64,000 bases of DNA from CAZWDO01 sp964632485 [NCBI: uncultured bacterium] (GCA_964632485.1 CAZWDO010000001.1:299573-363572), one strand, 5' to 3'. Counted from the first letter of the stretch, positions 45,695 through 56,111 are shown. A program made the numbers and translations. The notes: generated from the letters alone by a model not told the origin.

Positions 45695-47086
45695 TTAAAA
45701 ATCTTCAGGAAGGAGATCAACATAGTATTGGCTAATCTGTTCCTCGGTGACACGATTTAGTTCTTCTCGCGGAAGAATTGAAATAGCCTTCCAACCCAAT
45801 TCCAGGGTTTCCTCTATTGAACGGTTAGCCATTCCCTGGCCAATGAAAAAAGTTTCGAATTTATCGCCAAATTTTAGATATTTTTTGTCAGTATCTGATA
45901 ATTCTTCTTCTCCGATAACCGAAGCAAGCGATCGCACCGATTGGACATTGGCATAAGCGGCATACAATTGGCTGGAAAGATTGGGGTGATCCGGACGGGT
46001 CATATCTCCACCGATACAATCCTTCATTAAACGCGAGAGGGAAGGAAGCTCTTCAATTGGTGGATAAATATTTCTAGCGTGAAGTTCACGGGATAAGACA
46101 ATCTGGCCTTCAGTAATATAACCGGTTAAATCGGGGATAGGGTGAGTTATATCATCATTAGGCATTGAAAGAATCGGAATTTGAGTAATCGATCCATTCA
46201 GATTTTTAATTCGACCGGTACGTTCATACAACGCGGCTAAATCACTGTACATATAGCCGGGATATCCTTTTCGGGAAGGGATTTCTTCACGGGCTGTGGC
46301 TATTTCGCGCAAAGCCTCACAATAATTGGTCATATCTGTTAAAATCACCAGGACATGGTAGTTAAGGGTAAACCCGAAATACTCGGCAGTTGTTAATGCC
46401 GCCCGGGGAGTAACCAACCGTTCAATAGTGGGATCGTCGGCCAGATTCAGAAAAAAGATCACACGATTCATAGCGCCTGCAGATTGGAATTCATTAATAA
46501 AATAGTCAGCGTCGTCATGTTTGACACCCATCGCGGCAAAAACAATAATGAATTGTTCCCCGCTGCCGATTTTGGCCTGTTTAACGATTTGTGCGGCCAA
46601 TTCATTATGCGGCAAACCTGCGCCGGTAAAAATTGGTAGTTTTTGTCCACGAACCAGCGTGTTCATTCCATCGATCCCTGAAATTCCAGTTTGAATAAAA
46701 TTGACCGGATATTCTCGTGAGACAGGATTGATCGACATCCCGTTCACATCAAGAAACTGTTCGGCCACAATAGGAGGATGGCCGTCAATGGGTTTTCCGG
46801 TACCATCAAAAATTCGCCCCAGCATTTCACGGGCGACCCCAATTTGCTGGGTGCGCCCTAAAAACCGAACCCGGGTGGAATCTTTATTAAGTCCATAGGA
46901 CCCTTCAAAAATTTGAATCGCCGAATAATCGGCGCTTACTTCCAGCACAGTTCCATGCCGGACATGCCCCTGGCTATCGGTAATTTCAACCAGTTCATTG
47001 TATCCGACATTTTGAGTGTTCTCAACAATAACGATCGGGCCATCAGCCCGGCTGATTCCCAGATACTCACGATGTATCCACTTCAT
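45695..47086 (-). CDS. atpB: V-type ATP synthase subunit B (regulatory/non-catalytic)
   Basis: 463 residues. Contains the alpha/beta-ATPase nucleotide fold with [15 protein letters not shown] in place of an intact Walker [14 protein letters not shown], and [20 protein letters not shown]. The absence of GxxxxGKT fits the non-catalytic B subunit. It forms the A3B3 hexamer with the upstream subunit A (gap 14 bases). Confidence 0.96.
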   Translation of the reverse strand: MKWIHREYLGISRADGPIVIVENTQNVGYNELVEITDSQGHVRHGTVLEVSADYSAIQIFEGSYGLNKDSTRVRFLGRTQQIGVAREMLGRIFDGTGKPIDGHPPIVAEQFLDVNGMSINPVSREYPVNFIQTGISGIDGMNTLVRGQKLPIFTGAGLPHNELAAQIVKQAKIGSGEQFIIVFAAMGVKHDDADYFINEFQSAGAMNRVIFFLNLADDPTIERLVTPRAALTTAEYFGFTLNYHVLVILTDMTNYCEALREIATAREEIPSRKGYPGYMYSDLAALYERTGRIKNLNGSITQIPILSMPNDDITHPIPDLTGYITEGQIVLSRELHARNIYPPIEELPSLSRLMKDCIGGDMTRPDHPNLSSQLYAAYANVQSVRSLASVIGEEELSDTDKKYLKFGDKFETFFIGQGMANRSIEETLELGWKAISILPREELNRVTEEQISQYYVDLLPEDF

Positions 47087-47100
47087 AGCGATCCTTCCGT

Positions 47101-48879
47101 CTATTTTGAATAGATCAGTTCAAGTTTGAGCATATCATCATCGATGATAGACTGGACTTGTTTCAGGTCATCCATTTGATCATTGGTATATTTGTATTTC
47201 ATACGCAACAGCGTTTCTCTGACCGACAGGCTATTAATACGGGTAACCGGGCATCCGCCGGTAATTACCTTACGAGCCTTTTCATAAAAATGTCGGATAA
47301 GGGAAAACATCAATAGTTGTTTTGCAGGGGAGCAAAATGTATCGATTGGATCAAACGCAGCTTGCTGCAAGAAAGCCTGTTTGATAATTTTTGCGATTTC
47401 TATAACTAAGCGTTGTTCATCCGGCAAGGCATCCTGACCGACCAGTTTCACGATTTGCTGAAGTTTCTCTTCTTGTTGCATAATATCCATTCCCCAGGCG
47501 CGCAAGGCATTCCAATCAACATCCGGGGCAATTCCCTGCCAATAGGAAAGTACATAGGACACATATTGGCTATAACTTTCCAGCCAGGAAATAGCTGGAA
47601 AATGGCGCGCTCCGGCCAGTTCTTTATTCAATGCCCAAAAACAGCGGGTAAAGCGTTTCGTGTGCATCGTAACCGGTTCGGAAAAATCACCTCCGGGAGG
47701 AGAAACCGCGCCGATAACGGTTACAGAGCCTTGGCGGTCAGCAGTAACATTAACCCGGCCTGCGCGCTCATAAAATTCCGCTAAGCGGGAAGGCAAATAT
47801 GCAGGATAGCCTTCATCCGCAGGCATTTCTTCCAAGCGACCCGAAATCTCACGCAAGGCTTCTGCCCAACGGGAAGTCGAATCGGCCATTATCGCTACGT
47901 TATAGCCCATATCCCGATAGTATTCACCCATGGTAATTCCCGTATAAATACTCGATTCACGAGCAGTAACCGGCATGTTTGACGTATTGGCGATCAAAAT
48001 AGTCCGTTCCATTAACGGTCGTCCCGATTTAGGATCAATCAAATGGGGGAATTCATCCAAAACCTGCGTCATCTCATTTCCCCGTTCACCACAGCCGATA
48101 TAGACAATAATGTCCGCATCGCTCCATTTTGCCAATTGATGCTGAGTTACGGTTTTTCCAGTACCGAATCCTCCGGGTATTGCCGCCACTCCGCCTTTTA
48201 CGATCGGATAAAAAAAATCGATAACCCTCTGACCGGTTACCAGGGGCAAGGTCGGACTCAACCGTTGGTGAATAGGCCGACCTTTTCGAATTGGCCAAAA
48301 ATGGTACATCGGCAATGCGTGGATTTTTCCCTTATCGTCTTCAATCTCAGCGACAATGTCATCAATCACATATTCCCCGGCAGGCAAAATTTTTACAATT
48401 TTGCCCTGGATACCAAAAGGAACCAGAACGCGATGGACAACCAAAACAGTTTCAGGCACTTCCCCCAGAATTGTATTGTAACTGACAGACTGGCCGATTT
48501 CCACTTTGGGCTCAAATTTCCAGGATCGCTTTTCATTAAGCGCTAATATATTAATCCCGCGGCGAATGAAGGGAACCTGGCTTTCCTGCAAAATCCGGTC
48601 CAAAGGGCGTTGGATTCCGTCAAAAATTGATCCGATCAATCCCGGCCCCAATTGGGCAGATATGGGCTTCCCCGTCTGGATTAACGGATCTCCGGGCTTC
48701 AGTCCACTGGTATCTTCATATACTTGAATAACAACATATTCAGAAAATATCTTAATAATTTCACCGATCAGCTCCTCTTCCCCGACAAAGACCTGTTCAC
48801 CCATTTGTGGATTCAACGTATCCTGCGCCTGGACAACCGATCCAGTTACTTTTTTTATCTTTCCAGGATTTGTATTCAT
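47101..48879 (-). CDS. atpA: V-type ATP synthase subunit A (catalytic)
   Basis: 592 residues from the ATG at 48879, which overlaps the subunit E stop as ATGA and has GGGAGCG upstream. The four extra codons to 48891 are rejected. Walker A GGFGTGKT with following [39 protein letters not shown] and the bulge domain typical of A subunits. It hydrolyses or makes ATP at the membrane-peripheral head. Confidence 0.97.
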   Translation of the reverse strand: MNTNPGKIKKVTGSVVQAQDTLNPQMGEQVFVGEEELIGEIIKIFSEYVVIQVYEDTSGLKPGDPLIQTGKPISAQLGPGLIGSIFDGIQRPLDRILQESQVPFIRRGINILALNEKRSWKFEPKVEIGQSVSYNTILGEVPETVLVVHRVLVPFGIQGKIVKILPAGEYVIDDIVAEIEDDKGKIHALPMYHFWPIRKGRPIHQRLSPTLPLVTGQRVIDFFYPIVKGGVAAIPGGFGTGKTVTQHQLAKWSDADIIVYIGCGERGNEMTQVLDEFPHLIDPKSGRPLMERTILIANTSNMPVTARESSIYTGITMGEYYRDMGYNVAIMADSTSRWAEALREISGRLEEMPADEGYPAYLPSRLAEFYERAGRVNVTADRQGSVTVIGAVSPPGGDFSEPVTMHTKRFTRCFWALNKELAGARHFPAISWLESYSQYVSYVLSYWQGIAPDVDWNALRAWGMDIMQQEEKLQQIVKLVGQDALPDEQRLVIEIAKIIKQAFLQQAAFDPIDTFCSPAKQLLMFSLIRHFYEKARKVITGGCPVTRINSLSVRETLLRMKYKYTNDQMDDLKQVQSIIDDDMLKLELIYSK

Positions 48880-49481
48880 GAGCGCTCCCAAATAGTTTGG
48901 AAAATTTTATGTTTCTTATCATCATACCAATCATTAAAAATCGATTCCAGTCGTAAATCAATAAAAACATGGCATTGGGAATTCTCAACAATAAAGCCGC
49001 CTGCCATATTTTCTGCTACTACTTGGGGGACTTTTCCGTTATGATAGTTTTTTTCCAGATATTCAGAGCAAAGCGAGCAATCCTCTTTACGGGTTCTGAC
49101 TATCGAATTTTCATCTTCCCAATATTTACGAGTCGCTTCAAGAGAAGCGCAATAAAATCCATGATATTCATCCGTCGCAACCCATTGGTTAAGAAGCGCC
49201 AACACGCAATCTTTAATTTTTCCATAGAATTCATGTTTTTGCTCTAATTGACGCATGTTGGCATCCATTTCCAGCGCGGCCTTTTTCCGTGAAACCTCCT
49301 GCTCCGCGTTTTTTTTAAACTGGACAAGGTAAAGTTCCCGTTGATGTTCCGCTTGTTCGCGAAAAGGCCTAAGATTTCTTTCCTTAGCTTTTTCCGCCAG
49401 AGAAAGAATACTCTCGCTCTCCTGGTTGGCTTTATCTAAAACCGCTTTAATCATTTTTTCCAGATTTTCATCATTATACAT
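48876..49481 (-). CDS. atpE: V-type ATP synthase subunit E (peripheral stalk)
   Basis: 201 residues. Long N-terminal helix (KANQESESILSLAEKAKERN) and a mixed C-terminal domain with GGFIVEN, as in subunit E. It pairs with the G/H subunit encoded first in the group to form the peripheral stalk. AAGGGAAG precedes the ATG. The stop overlaps the subunit A start. Confidence 0.87.
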   Translation of the reverse strand: MYNDENLEKMIKAVLDKANQESESILSLAEKAKERNLRPFREQAEHQRELYLVQFKKNAEQEVSRKKAALEMDANMRQLEQKHEFYGKIKDCVLALLNQWVATDEYHGFYCASLEATRKYWEDENSIVRTRKEDCSLCSEYLEKNYHNGKVPQVVAENMAGGFIVENSQCHVFIDLRLESIFNDWYDDKKHKIFQTIWERS

Positions 49482-49515
49482 ACGCTTCCCTTTCAGGAAT
49501 TATGACAATCAAAAC

Positions 49516-49824
49516 TTAAAATTTAATACCCACAATCTGTTGGATATATTTTTGGATATCCTCTTCCCGGGGAGATTCTCCGGCGTTGGGCACTTCCATA
49601 AAAAGAGGTCGAGTCAGGTTCTGAAACTCATCGAAATCTTCTTTTAATAATTCTCGGATGAAGCGGTTAAAGATGACCAGACCGATCTCCTCCCTATCCA
49701 GAATTTTTTTGAGTTCAAATTTCAAATCCGTCATGGAGATATCCTCCGCTACAATCTGACCCTGGATACCAATCAGGGAAAAAGCGCGAACAGTTATCTC
49801 ATCACCAACTACATAAAGTTTCAT
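49516..49824 (-). CDS. atpF: V-type ATP synthase subunit F
   Basis: 102 residues. The Rossmann-like start MKLYVVGDEITVRAFSLIGI and IGLVIFNRFIRE are typical of subunit F, which binds subunit D in the rotor. It follows subunit K by 3 bases. The 34-base gap to subunit E is the largest in the whole gene series. Confidence 0.9.
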   Translation of the reverse strand: MKLYVVGDEITVRAFSLIGIQGQIVAEDISMTDLKFELKKILDREEIGLVIFNRFIRELLKEDFDEFQNLTRPLFMEVPNAGESPREEDIQKYIQQIVGIKF

Positions 49825-49827
49825 CGC

Positions 49828-50196
49828 TTAAATTTTTGTTAAAAGGATAATGCTGACTATCAAACCATAAATCGCAATGCCTTCAGCTAAGCCCACAAAT
49901 ATTAAAGCGCGTCCAAAGAGTTCCGGTTTTTCAGTGATAGAGCCGATAGCGGCGGCTCCGACATTAGAAACAGCAATTCCAGCGGCAATAGCCGACAAGC
50001 CGGTAGCCAATGCAATCGCAATATACCCTAAGCCTGGATTTAAATTAGTCGGCGCGGCAACCGGTACGCTGCTCACCGGGGTGGCATCATGCTCTTGCGC
50101 ATGGACCAACGCCACTAAAAAAATAGCGGCGGCAAAAATAATAATCATTCGGTTCACTTTTGACATCATTTCAAGGGTCTTACCCAGTTTCATCAT
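49828..50196 (-). CDS. atpK: V-type ATP synthase subunit K (c-ring proteolipid)
   Basis: 122 residues. The first ATG has AAAGGAG 6 bases upstream. An N-terminal hydrophobic segment (about 16-33, ending VHAQ) looks like a cleavable signal, as in the Thermus subunit. Two ring helices follow: LGYIAIALATGLSAIAAGIAV and ALIFVGLAEGIAIYGLIVSI. The ion-binding carboxylate is Glu105. It lacks the Gln and Glu-Thr/Ser pattern of sodium rings, which suggests proton coupling. Confidence 0.92.
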   Translation of the reverse strand: MMKLGKTLEMMSKVNRMIIIFAAAIFLVALVHAQEHDATPVSSVPVAAPTNLNPGLGYIAIALATGLSAIAAGIAVSNVGAAAIGSITEKPELFGRALIFVGLAEGIAIYGLIVSIILLTKI

Positions 50197-50213
50197 AGCT
50201 TGCTCCTTTGAAT

Positions 50214-52205
50214 CTACTTTAACGTTAAGGGTTCGAATTTAGTACCATTGCCATCGAAAAATTTCGAAAAAAATTCATAATAATGAAGACGAACAGTTTG
50301 TATTCCAACTACCATCCCTTCCATGAGAATGATGATGGCATTGCCAAGAATAATGTTGAGAGCATCCGTAAGCGCGCCACTATTCACCATCTCTTTAAAC
50401 ACATCACTGATCAGAAAAATTGCGCTGCCCAAAGCCGCATGATTCAGCGCAAACGCGCCCACACGCACGAAGGATACCGTATTGGTAAAATAGCTCATGA
50501 CCATTTCAATCATTTCAAATATCTGCTGGATTATGGATTCATTCTCTTCATGCCGAGATTGACGCGTCGGAGTGAAAATACGGCCAATCTGCTCTTTGAA
50601 CAGAATCAGCGACAATAAACCGACAAGAATGGTCAACGCTGCCAGGAGATTGATATTATAGCCAAATTGAATCGAAAGAATCGCCAAACTCAGCAATGAC
50701 CAATAAAAAACGAAACTAACCATCCCATTGTGTCCCAACCAGGCGTCAATGTAATTGCCTTTGCGCCAAAGCTGAATCACATTCAAGAGGATACCCAGAC
50801 TGAGGTAGCTCACACCCACAACAATTGAAAACGCCAATAACTGGTTTATATGATGAAGGGGGCTGAACCACAGTGGCGGGATGAGCTCCTCAAAACAAAA
50901 AATACTGCCAAAAAACCAGCCAAACAGCATGGAAGCGCCGCCACAATATAGTAAAATCGATCCGGCGACTCGTACTCCCGCATCGTTCAAACGGGGATGA
51001 AGCCGAAGAAAAAGACCGATCAACGCCAGAACCAAACCATGTCCAATATCCCCAAACATTAATCCAAACAAAAAAAGAAACCCCAGCGAAACTATCGGCG
51101 TGGGATCGATATCGTCATACCCGGGATATCCATACGTGGTAACTAAAACCTCAAAAGGTTTGACGATTCCGTAATTCCAAAGCATCGTGGGGATTTTACC
51201 TAAATGCGGAAATTGTCTAAGAGCTTCTTTATCCTTCAATACTTCAATGGCGACCGTTTCTACCAGGGAATGATCTTGAATATAACGATAAATCGATTTC
51301 ATATAAACCTCAGGAACCCATCCACTGAGATAGATAAAACTTTCAGTAGTAAGAGTTTGCTGGAACCCATCCAAGAGAACTTTCATATAGCGAATCAAAT
51401 GAAAGGCTCGAGCGATCAGATCAATTTTATTATCGCGAAATCGTTTAAGCTCTTCCCGCAGTTCGATGAGTTCTTCACGTTTTTCCCAGGCGTTGAGTTC
51501 AATTTCATCCAGCACTTCTGAAATTGTTCCTTGATACTGGTCAGGAACATCCAGATCGACATAATCCAGATTTTTCAAGATCGAATCCAACAAAGGCTGG
51601 TCATTTTTCAAAACAAATACAATAATGGCGCGTTTATCTTTATAATCGCCCAGAACATGTAAAACACTGGGATATTTCTCCAGACTTTCCTTTAGTTTCA
51701 GCAAATCGCGGGCGGCAATAAATCCCCAGTGATATGCATAGTAACGCATTTTACGCAGTAAATTCACTTTAAAATCAGCATTTTCAAAACTCAACAAGGT
51801 ATGAGAATATTGAAAAAGTTGATCGAGCTCATATTGTAGCAATTCTGCTCTTTCGGTAATCTGCAAGCCGCGGGCTGACAAATCGGATAGTTCGCGGCTA
51901 AGATTCTCCATGCGCTCTGTATCATTAAACAAACCGATCATAGTTTCCGGGGAATCATCAAATTTTTCAAACTCATTCACATCAAGCGCCAGTTTTTGAA
52001 TCAGTTGATTCAAACTGTTTTCAAGATAAGGAATTTGCTGTTGAAGACGATCAGTAACCTGGGAAGTCACCAACTGGGTAGGGAAAATTTTTTCGGCTGC
52101 AGAAAGTTGGATAAATTCCCGATAAGCCAAAAAAGCCATCAACCGCGGCGCAACATCCCGGTGTGCGGCAATCGATATAAAATTCATCCGCGCTGTTTTA
52201 AACAT
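50214..52205 (-). CDS. atpI: V-type ATP synthase subunit I (stator a-subunit)
   Basis: 663 residues: a long cytoplasmic helical N-terminal half (to about 340) and a membrane half with seven or eight helices, starting near VSLGFLFLFGLMFGDIGHGL, the family hallmark. The C-terminal helices contain SFVRVGAFALNHAALGSAIF, which lies near the essential Arg facing the c-ring. It forms the ion half-channels. It begins 2 bases after subunit C. Confidence 0.95.
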   Translation of the reverse strand: MFKTARMNFISIAAHRDVAPRLMAFLAYREFIQLSAAEKIFPTQLVTSQVTDRLQQQIPYLENSLNQLIQKLALDVNEFEKFDDSPETMIGLFNDTERMENLSRELSDLSARGLQITERAELLQYELDQLFQYSHTLLSFENADFKVNLLRKMRYYAYHWGFIAARDLLKLKESLEKYPSVLHVLGDYKDKRAIIVFVLKNDQPLLDSILKNLDYVDLDVPDQYQGTISEVLDEIELNAWEKREELIELREELKRFRDNKIDLIARAFHLIRYMKVLLDGFQQTLTTESFIYLSGWVPEVYMKSIYRYIQDHSLVETVAIEVLKDKEALRQFPHLGKIPTMLWNYGIVKPFEVLVTTYGYPGYDDIDPTPIVSLGFLFLFGLMFGDIGHGLVLALIGLFLRLHPRLNDAGVRVAGSILLYCGGASMLFGWFFGSIFCFEELIPPLWFSPLHHINQLLAFSIVVGVSYLSLGILLNVIQLWRKGNYIDAWLGHNGMVSFVFYWSLLSLAILSIQFGYNINLLAALTILVGLLSLILFKEQIGRIFTPTRQSRHEENESIIQQIFEMIEMVMSYFTNTVSFVRVGAFALNHAALGSAIFLISDVFKEMVNSGALTDALNIILGNAIIILMEGMVVGIQTVRLHYYEFFSKFFDGNGTKFEPLTLK

Positions 52206-52207
52206 AA

Positions 52208-53146
52208 TTACTCCCCATGAAATGAATAGCCGATAATCATATTTTGTAGTTCGTCCGGAGCCAGTTGGTGATACTTTCCATTAATTAATATATTTAAATT
52301 GTGAAATTCCAAATGTAACAAAATAAAAAAAGCTATAAAATAGGAATAACGAAACGGAAAACCGCTTAATTGCTTTTTAGCGACTCCGAATAAAGCGCTT
52401 TGAATCCGGGTTTCATTCTGAGCGGGCGATTGTGGATCAAAAACAGCCACTAAAGGGTGGGCAGAAGAATGATTCAAGTAATCGCCTCGTAAGATACCCT
52501 CAATATGAAGAATAATATCATTGGAACCCTGCCGGATCAGATAAACCTGCAACGGCTCAACTGCTATTTGATAAATATAGCTCAATTCGTTGATAATTTT
52601 CAAATTATGATAATCCAGCCAATAGGAGATTATTTCCCGGGTTGCCGAATCAGTATCCAATTGAGTGAGCGTAGTTATTATTGTTTGCGCAAACGATTGC
52701 AACAATTGCGATTCATAATAAATAACCGGATGCCGATCTTTTTCCTGATTGTACTGATCGATAATTTTAATGATATCGGAAGGAGATCGATTCGGGATTG
52801 ACATTACCGATTGCAAACGGTAGGCGCTTCTCAGATTCGATATAGTCTCTTGAAGCATCTCATAAACCACGAAAATCTGAGTGAATTCGCGGCTCTTACC
52901 TTGCGAAAACCGTTTAAGGAGAACAAAAAAATGAGTATATGCGCCTTTCAATTGAGCTTCGAGCTTTGCAGGGGTTATACCATTCAAGGGCTCAGGGAGA
53001 ATGGCTGCATATTTTTGATTAAAAAAACTGATTAAACTGGTTAAACTATCAGCATGAATCATCCGGTTCAGTTCCAAACGGTTCAATATAAAGGTTTTGT
53101 AAAACGAAATAATAGGGAATCCGGCAAAAAACGCGGCAGGCAGCAT
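52208..53146 (-). CDS. V-type ATP synthase subunit C-like (rotor adaptor)
   Basis: 312 residues, mostly helical, in the position of subunit C/d between H and I. The weak similarity pattern (YWLDYHNLKIINELSYIYQIA; RGDYLNHSSAHPLVAVF) fits bacterial C subunits, which diverge strongly. The N-terminus (MLPAAFFAGFPIISFYKTF) is unusual and the ribosome site is poor, so the start may be wrong; an internal ATG is at codon 29. It connects the central stalk to the K ring. Confidence 0.72.
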   Translation of the reverse strand: MLPAAFFAGFPIISFYKTFILNRLELNRMIHADSLTSLISFFNQKYAAILPEPLNGITPAKLEAQLKGAYTHFFVLLKRFSQGKSREFTQIFVVYEMLQETISNLRSAYRLQSVMSIPNRSPSDIIKIIDQYNQEKDRHPVIYYESQLLQSFAQTIITTLTQLDTDSATREIISYWLDYHNLKIINELSYIYQIAVEPLQVYLIRQGSNDIILHIEGILRGDYLNHSSAHPLVAVFDPQSPAQNETRIQSALFGVAKKQLSGFPFRYSYFIAFFILLHLEFHNLNILINGKYHQLAPDELQNMIIGYSFHGE

Positions 53147-53152
53147 GCTGGG

Positions 53153-53473
53153 TTACTCTTCTTTTAAACTTCGGATAAATTCTTGCAGGACCATTTGGCT
53201 AAGCGGATCTTTTTTTTCCTCAAACAATGTATTATAATAGCGGGTCGTTTCTGCCTGGGTTTCAGATAAGCGGCGTTGATGATCCGCTAATGCATTGTTT
53301 AGACTTTGCGCATATTTTTCCACTTCTTCATGGGCTTGCGCTAAGGCCATCTTAATATATTCGTTACCCTGTGTTTCGACTTCCTGACGAATTAATTCTG
53401 CGCGTTTACGGGCATTGCCAATCAATTCCTGGGCTTTTAATTCCGTTTCAAGAATTTGACGTATCTGTTCCAT
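53153..53473 (-). CDS. V-type ATP synthase subunit G/H-like (peripheral stalk coil)
   Basis: 106 residues forming one long charged coiled coil (ILETELKAQELIGNARKRAELIRQEVE), as in the G/H subunits that pair with E. Its ATG overlaps the TAA of the small upstream ORF by one base (TAATG). First recognisable ATPase gene of the group. Confidence 0.78.
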   Translation of the reverse strand: MEQIRQILETELKAQELIGNARKRAELIRQEVETQGNEYIKMALAQAHEEVEKYAQSLNNALADHQRRLSETQAETTRYYNTLFEEKKDPLSQMVLQEFIRSLKEE

Positions 53474-53595
53474 TACTTTTTTTTCCGTTTCATGAGGTTA
53501 CGGATTTCGCGGATCATCAGAAAAACCACAAAACCCAAAAATGAAACTCTCACAATGATCCACAGCCAGATGACCAGATCAGCAAAATTAATCAT
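53473..53595 (-). CDS. Small single-pass membrane protein (40 residues) between PTS IIA and the V-ATPase genes
   Basis: Reading the minus strand from the ATG at 53595: MINFADLVIWLWIIVRVSFL then GFVVFLMIREIRNLMKRKKK, stop at 53473. One hydrophobic helix (about residues 6-28) is followed by a strongly basic tail, so the tail is predicted cytoplasmic. The start overlaps the IIA stop and the stop overlaps the subunit G/H start, each as TAATG. This double one-base coupling makes chance very unlikely. Function unknown; it may be an ATPase assembly factor or small regulator. Confidence 0.75.
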   Translation of the reverse strand: MINFADLVIWLWIIVRVSFLGFVVFLMIREIRNLMKRKKK

Positions 53596-54050
53596 TAACC
53601 TTCCTGAATCTTGATGAAATTGATAAATTCATCGGCCTTGTTAAATGTTAAAACCTTTTTTCGGTTTTCTTCTTTTTTAAAAATCCTTGAAAACCGCGCT
53701 AACAGAGCCAGGTATTCACCGGCTTTTTCTTTAGGCGCCAGTAAAAGTAAAACAAAATTGACATTCTGTTTATCAAGAGCCCCAAAATCAAGGCTGTTTT
53801 TCAAACAGCAAAAGGCCGCAACGAAATCCACTACCATATCGGTCCGCAAATGAGGAACTGCAATTTGGTCATTTACCGCGCTGGTATTGACTTCTTCCCG
53901 TTCTAACAAACTGGTTAATACCGGATCGACATTGCTGATTTTACCTTGTTTGGCAATCTCTCCCACTAGAGATTCTATGAGCTGGCTTTTCGATTTGAAA
54001 CTTTGTTGTAGAAAAACTAAATCCTCACTAAACAATTCAAAAAGTTTCAA
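53595..54050 (-). CDS. PTS IIA component (PtsN/fructose family EIIA-2)
   Basis: 151 residues. The phosphorylated His67 lies in AVPHLRTD, the EIIA-2 hallmark, preceded by LLEREEVNTSAV. There is no IIB or IIC gene, and the gene follows ptsI by 18 bases, so a regulatory role like PtsN is likely rather than sugar uptake. Its stop overlaps the start of the small membrane protein by one base. Confidence 0.9.
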   Translation of the reverse strand: MKLFELFSEDLVFLQQSFKSKSQLIESLVGEIAKQGKISNVDPVLTSLLEREEVNTSAVNDQIAVPHLRTDMVVDFVAAFCCLKNSLDFGALDKQNVNFVLLLLAPKEKAGEYLALLARFSRIFKKEENRKKVLTFNKADEFINFIKIQEG

Positions 54051-54068
54051 AGCAACTCCTTTGTTTGG

Positions 54069-55844
54069 TTATTGAAAAAAATCACCCCATATTCGATAAT
54101 TGATTGGGATATTGTTTTGATCGACATAATTAGCTAAAAATTGACGAATTTCATCGGCAGTAGAGAATTCACGTAAATAATTCGCTAAGAAAAGAACTTG
54201 TTTATAATTTATTGAACGGATAATCTGCTTAACCTCCGGAATAAAGATAGGACTGACGCTTAATTCATCAATGCCCATCGCGATAAGCAGAACAATGGCC
54301 AGGGGATTGGACGCCAGATCGCCGCACATTCCGACCCATATCCCTTTTTGGTGCCCGGCGATGATCGTTTGGTGAATCAGCCGCAATACACCGGGATGCA
54401 GGGAATTATACATCGAAGCGATACGCTCGTTACCTCGATCGACCGCAAGTGTGTATTGAGTGAGATCATTGGTTCCGATACTAAAAAAATCAACTAATTC
54501 AGCCAGTTTATCCGAGACGAGAACCGCCGAAGGAATTTCAATCATAATCCCGGTTTCCATCTCTTCGTTGAAAGGAATGTTTTCTTTACGGAGTTGATCT
54601 TTTGTTTCTTCCAAAATGGTCAGGACTTTTTTCAGTTCTGCATAACCGGAAATCATGGGGAACATGATTTTAACATTCCCCAGGGCGCTGGCGCGTAGAA
54701 TCGCCCGTAATTGGGGAATAAAAATATCGTGGCGGTCGATCGATACGCGTATCGCCCGCCATCCCAAAAAGGGATTCGATTCCTTAGGAAAATTGATATT
54801 ATTCGTATATTTATCGCCACCAAGATCGAACGTCCGAATAATGACATTTTTAGGGTGCAATTTTTTTGCCAGATAATGATACTCTTGATATTGTTCTTCC
54901 TCAGTTGGCAACCAGGAGCGGGTTAAATATAGGAACTCGGTGCGAAACAAACCGACGCCGTCCCCTCCATACTTCATTACAGTCTCCACTTCCGTGGAGA
55001 ATTCAACATTTGCGCTTAATTCAATACAATAGGCGTCCTTTGTGATTGAGGGTAGCGCATTCAATTCAACCAATTGAGCTTCATAAAACAGAAACGAATT
55101 TTTTTGATGCTGGAAATCTTTCAATTGGCTGGGAGTGGGATTTATCATCACTTTCCCGTTGATTCCATCCACAATCAATACGGATCCATCATTGATGGAA
55201 CGTGTTGCCAGCTTAGTTCCCACCACGGCTGGAATTTCCAGTGAACGGGCCAGAATTGATACGTGGCTGGAACGTCCCCCCACATCTGTTACAAGGGCGG
55301 CGATATTCTCCTTATGAAACATAGCGGTTTCCGAGGGAGTCAAATCATGTGCAATCAAGATAGCATGACTTTCAATATTCGTCAGATCCAGCATATTCTT
55401 ACCGGTTAGATTTCTCAAAACCCTCCGACGGATATCTCTCAAATCTATTACCCGTTCACGAATAGTTTCACTATCGTTGTGAGTAAATGTTTCAATTAAT
55501 GATTTAAGAGTTTCGAAAAAAATAAACTCGGCATTCTTGCGTCGCGTTTTAATCTGTGTAATTATTTTAGCGCTGGCTATCACATCGTCCAGCATCAACT
55601 GCTGAGCGAAGAAAATTCCTGCTTCCTGGTCAATACCGCTTTTTTTAAGTTGATTCCGGATCAGCTCCAACTCTTCCTTCGATTTTTGGACAGCGGCTTT
55701 AAACCGATCAATTTCGCTTTGAATATCTTCCTCGGCAACGTTTTTTTCCTCAATCAGGTCTTCAGATTGATCAAGTACGACCGCGCGGCCGATCGCGATC
55801 CCGGGAGAGGCTGCTATTCCCTGAAGTAGTTTTGGACTATCCAT
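54069..55844 (-). CDS. ptsI: PTS enzyme I, phosphoenolpyruvate-protein phosphotransferase
   Basis: Transfers phosphate from PEP to HPr. 591 residues: N-terminal LQGIAASPGIAIG, phosphohistidine His194 in GGRSSHVSILARSLEIPAVVG, and a C-terminal PEP-binding barrel with GVGLFRTEFLYL and DFFSIGTNDLTQYTLAVDR. Its ATG overlaps the HPr stop by one base. Confidence 0.96.
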   Translation of the reverse strand: MDSPKLLQGIAASPGIAIGRAVVLDQSEDLIEEKNVAEEDIQSEIDRFKAAVQKSKEELELIRNQLKKSGIDQEAGIFFAQQLMLDDVIASAKIITQIKTRRKNAEFIFFETLKSLIETFTHNDSETIRERVIDLRDIRRRVLRNLTGKNMLDLTNIESHAILIAHDLTPSETAMFHKENIAALVTDVGGRSSHVSILARSLEIPAVVGTKLATRSINDGSVLIVDGINGKVMINPTPSQLKDFQHQKNSFLFYEAQLVELNALPSITKDAYCIELSANVEFSTEVETVMKYGGDGVGLFRTEFLYLTRSWLPTEEEQYQEYHYLAKKLHPKNVIIRTFDLGGDKYTNNINFPKESNPFLGWRAIRVSIDRHDIFIPQLRAILRASALGNVKIMFPMISGYAELKKVLTILEETKDQLRKENIPFNEEMETGIMIEIPSAVLVSDKLAELVDFFSIGTNDLTQYTLAVDRGNERIASMYNSLHPGVLRLIHQTIIAGHQKGIWVGMCGDLASNPLAIVLLIAMGIDELSVSPIFIPEVKQIIRSINYKQVLFLANYLREFSTADEIRQFLANYVDQNNIPINYRIWGDFFQ

Positions 55845-56110
55845 TAATCCTCATTAAATTTCATTTTAAATAATTTAATAATCTCTTCCACCGCATTATT
55901 TTCATCTTTACCTTCCGCAATGATTGTAATCGGAGTCCCCTTTTCAGCGGCAAGCATCATCACCGACAAAATACTTTTACCATTGACCCGAGTTTCATTA
56001 TGTTGGAGAAAGAGTTCTGCTTCAAATTCCATAGCTTTCTGCACGATCATCGATGCCGGACGGGCATGGATTCCCAATTTATTTTCAATTTCAATCGTTT
56101 GTGATTTCAA
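55844..56110 (-). CDS. ptsH: Phosphocarrier protein HPr
   Basis: 88 residues from the TTG at 56110, preceded by GGGGG and lying 1 base after the hprK stop. With this start the catalytic histidine of GIHARPAS is exactly His15 and the regulatory serine of NGKSILSV is exactly Ser46, the canonical numbers. A longer frame to 56188 overlaps hprK by 77 bases and is rejected. It is phosphorylated by enzyme I at His15 and by HPr kinase at Ser46. Confidence 0.95.
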   Translation of the reverse strand: MKSQTIEIENKLGIHARPASMIVQKAMEFEAELFLQHNETRVNGKSILSVMMLAAEKGTPITIIAEGKDENNAVEEIIKLFKMKFNED

Positions 56111-56111
56111 A

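Noticed and set aside
48880-48891. Four-codon N-terminal extension of V-ATPase subunit A
   Set aside because: The ATGA overlap with subunit E and the ribosome site favour the ATG at 48879.
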